From assembly GCA_012522575.1 (NCBI GenBank), contig JAAYKE010000099.1:1-50345 (forward strand): a stretch of 50,345 bases of DNA, in the 5' to 3' direction. A program made the position numbers and the translations under genes. The notes beneath the pieces are model-generated. The model was not told the DNA's origin. It made no database searches and was given only the letters and a program-made list of their open reading frames with translations. This DNA is from Armatimonadota bacterium. GTDB taxonomy: Bacteria; Armatimonadota; UBA5829. Shown here piece after piece: positions 49,950 to 50,345 of this stretch. Positions within the stretch are counted from its first letter, which is position 1, and each line of letters begins with the position of its first letter.

Positions 49950-50345
49950 CTATTTGAGCCTGTCCGGGATCATATCGCATTTAACTAAATCGTCGAGAGT
50001 CTCCCTGCGGACAATCAAATCCGCCTGCCCGTCTTTGACGAGCACGACTGCTGGTCGAGTGAAGCGGTTGTAGTTGCTTGCCATAGAGTAGTTGTATGCG
50101 CCGGTAGTCTGCACAGCAAGCAGGTCGCCTATTTTTGCCTCTGGTAGTACTACGCTCGCAATCAGCAAATCAGTTTCACAATGTTTGCCGGAAACCCTGT
50201 ATTCACAAGTTGGCTGGCTGCCGGCCTTGTTAGCAAGCAGCGCGGAATATACTGCGTCATACATACTCGGACGCGGGTTATCGGACAACCCTCCGTCTAC
50301 AGCCAGATAAGTCCGCTTGTAGGGCGGATCGCGTATGCTTCATTC
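49950..50345 (-). CDS. lysA: Diaminopimelate decarboxylase, C-terminal part (partial, frame interrupted at the window edge)
   Basis: The frame encodes the C-terminal domain of LysA, which makes lysine from meso-diaminopimelate using PLP: RTYLAVDGGLSDNPRPSMYDAVY, then CEYRVSGKHCETDLLIASVVLP with the catalytic Cys motif (KHCETD), and AYNYSMASNYNRFTRPAVVLV. The gene runs off the window. The codon at 50342-50340, just before SIRDPPYKRTY, is TGA where I would expect Gly (GGA), so the gene may be frameshifted, mutated or misread at the sequence end. Only about 130 of some 420 residues are visible. Confidence 0.85.

Noticed and set aside
1-50345. CRISPR arrays, tRNA, rRNA, phage or transposase genes
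   Set aside because: Looked for on both strands by eye; no regular repeat-spacer array, cloverleaf or transposase/integrase motif was seen. Small structured RNAs could still be missed without a covariance search.

Overview
The window looks like ordinary chromosome of a Gram-negative-type (diderm) bacterium with about 50% GC. An LptD/OstA-like outer-membrane protein argues for two membranes. A clustered futalosine (alternative) menaquinone pathway, the nusA-ylxR-infB-ylxP-rbfA-nrnA-truB-ribF cluster, class A and B penicillin-binding proteins, and a secreted plant-polysaccharide degradation locus suggest an Armatimonadota-like lineage. The lineage is inference only; no rRNA or tRNA gene is visible. 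UGA serves as an ordinary stop in many genes. Consensus sigma-70 promoters (TTGACA-17-TATAAT class) are easy to find, and several start codons have little or no Shine-Dalgarno sequence.

Layout. 0.1-6 kb: a secreted Pro-rich protein, a nitroreductase, a sugar isomerase/epimerase coupled to a short LptD-like protein, a 287-bp MITE-like insertion with an 8-bp target duplication, and a pair of TrkA-type proteins. 6-10 kb: a stand-alone TRAM protein, then a set encoding a polytopic membrane protein, a zincin-like protein and a secreted phosphoesterase/PQQ-propeller protein. 10-18 kb: surE, then a tightly overlapping operon ubiD-ubiX-mqnP-mqnE-mqnA-mqnC-MTAP-like phosphorylase that makes menaquinone (mqnD is not in the window). 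18-28 kb: a carbohydrate locus with a heparinase-like protein, a UroD-like protein, GH43 and a pectate-lyase-like beta-helix on one strand, and GH2 beta-mannosidase divergent from them. 28-35 kb: the translation/transcription cluster ending upstream in nusA, with a terminator-like hairpin in the nusA leader. 35-37 kb: a monocistronic gene for a tetraheme cytochrome fused to a nucleotidase-like domain, interrupted by an in-frame UGA. 37-45 kb: a glycosyltransferase, a coiled-coil membrane protein, a SpoU-type methyltransferase, a phosphatase-like membrane protein, and PBP2 and PBP1A. 45-50 kb: queD-queE with an HgdB-like protein, a pentapeptide-repeat protein, trpS, a site-2 protease homologue and the 3' end of lysA.

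The strongest unusual signal is at 36.58 kb. The UGA there falls where a second cysteine would complete a CxC motif (C-G-UGA). It is followed 18 nt later by the GGUCUU loop of a 7-bp stem-loop, the same spacing as I recall for the E. coli fdhF SECIS. A perfect promoter, a signal peptide and a 13-bp-stem terminator bracket the complete reading frame. I read this as a probable new type of selenoprotein. Other points of interest are the precise MITE insertion that recreated the stop codon of the lptD-like gene, a second dispersed 117-bp palindromic repeat nested in it, an MTAP-type phosphorylase in the futalosine operon, and an HgdB-like dehydratase coupled to queuosine genes.
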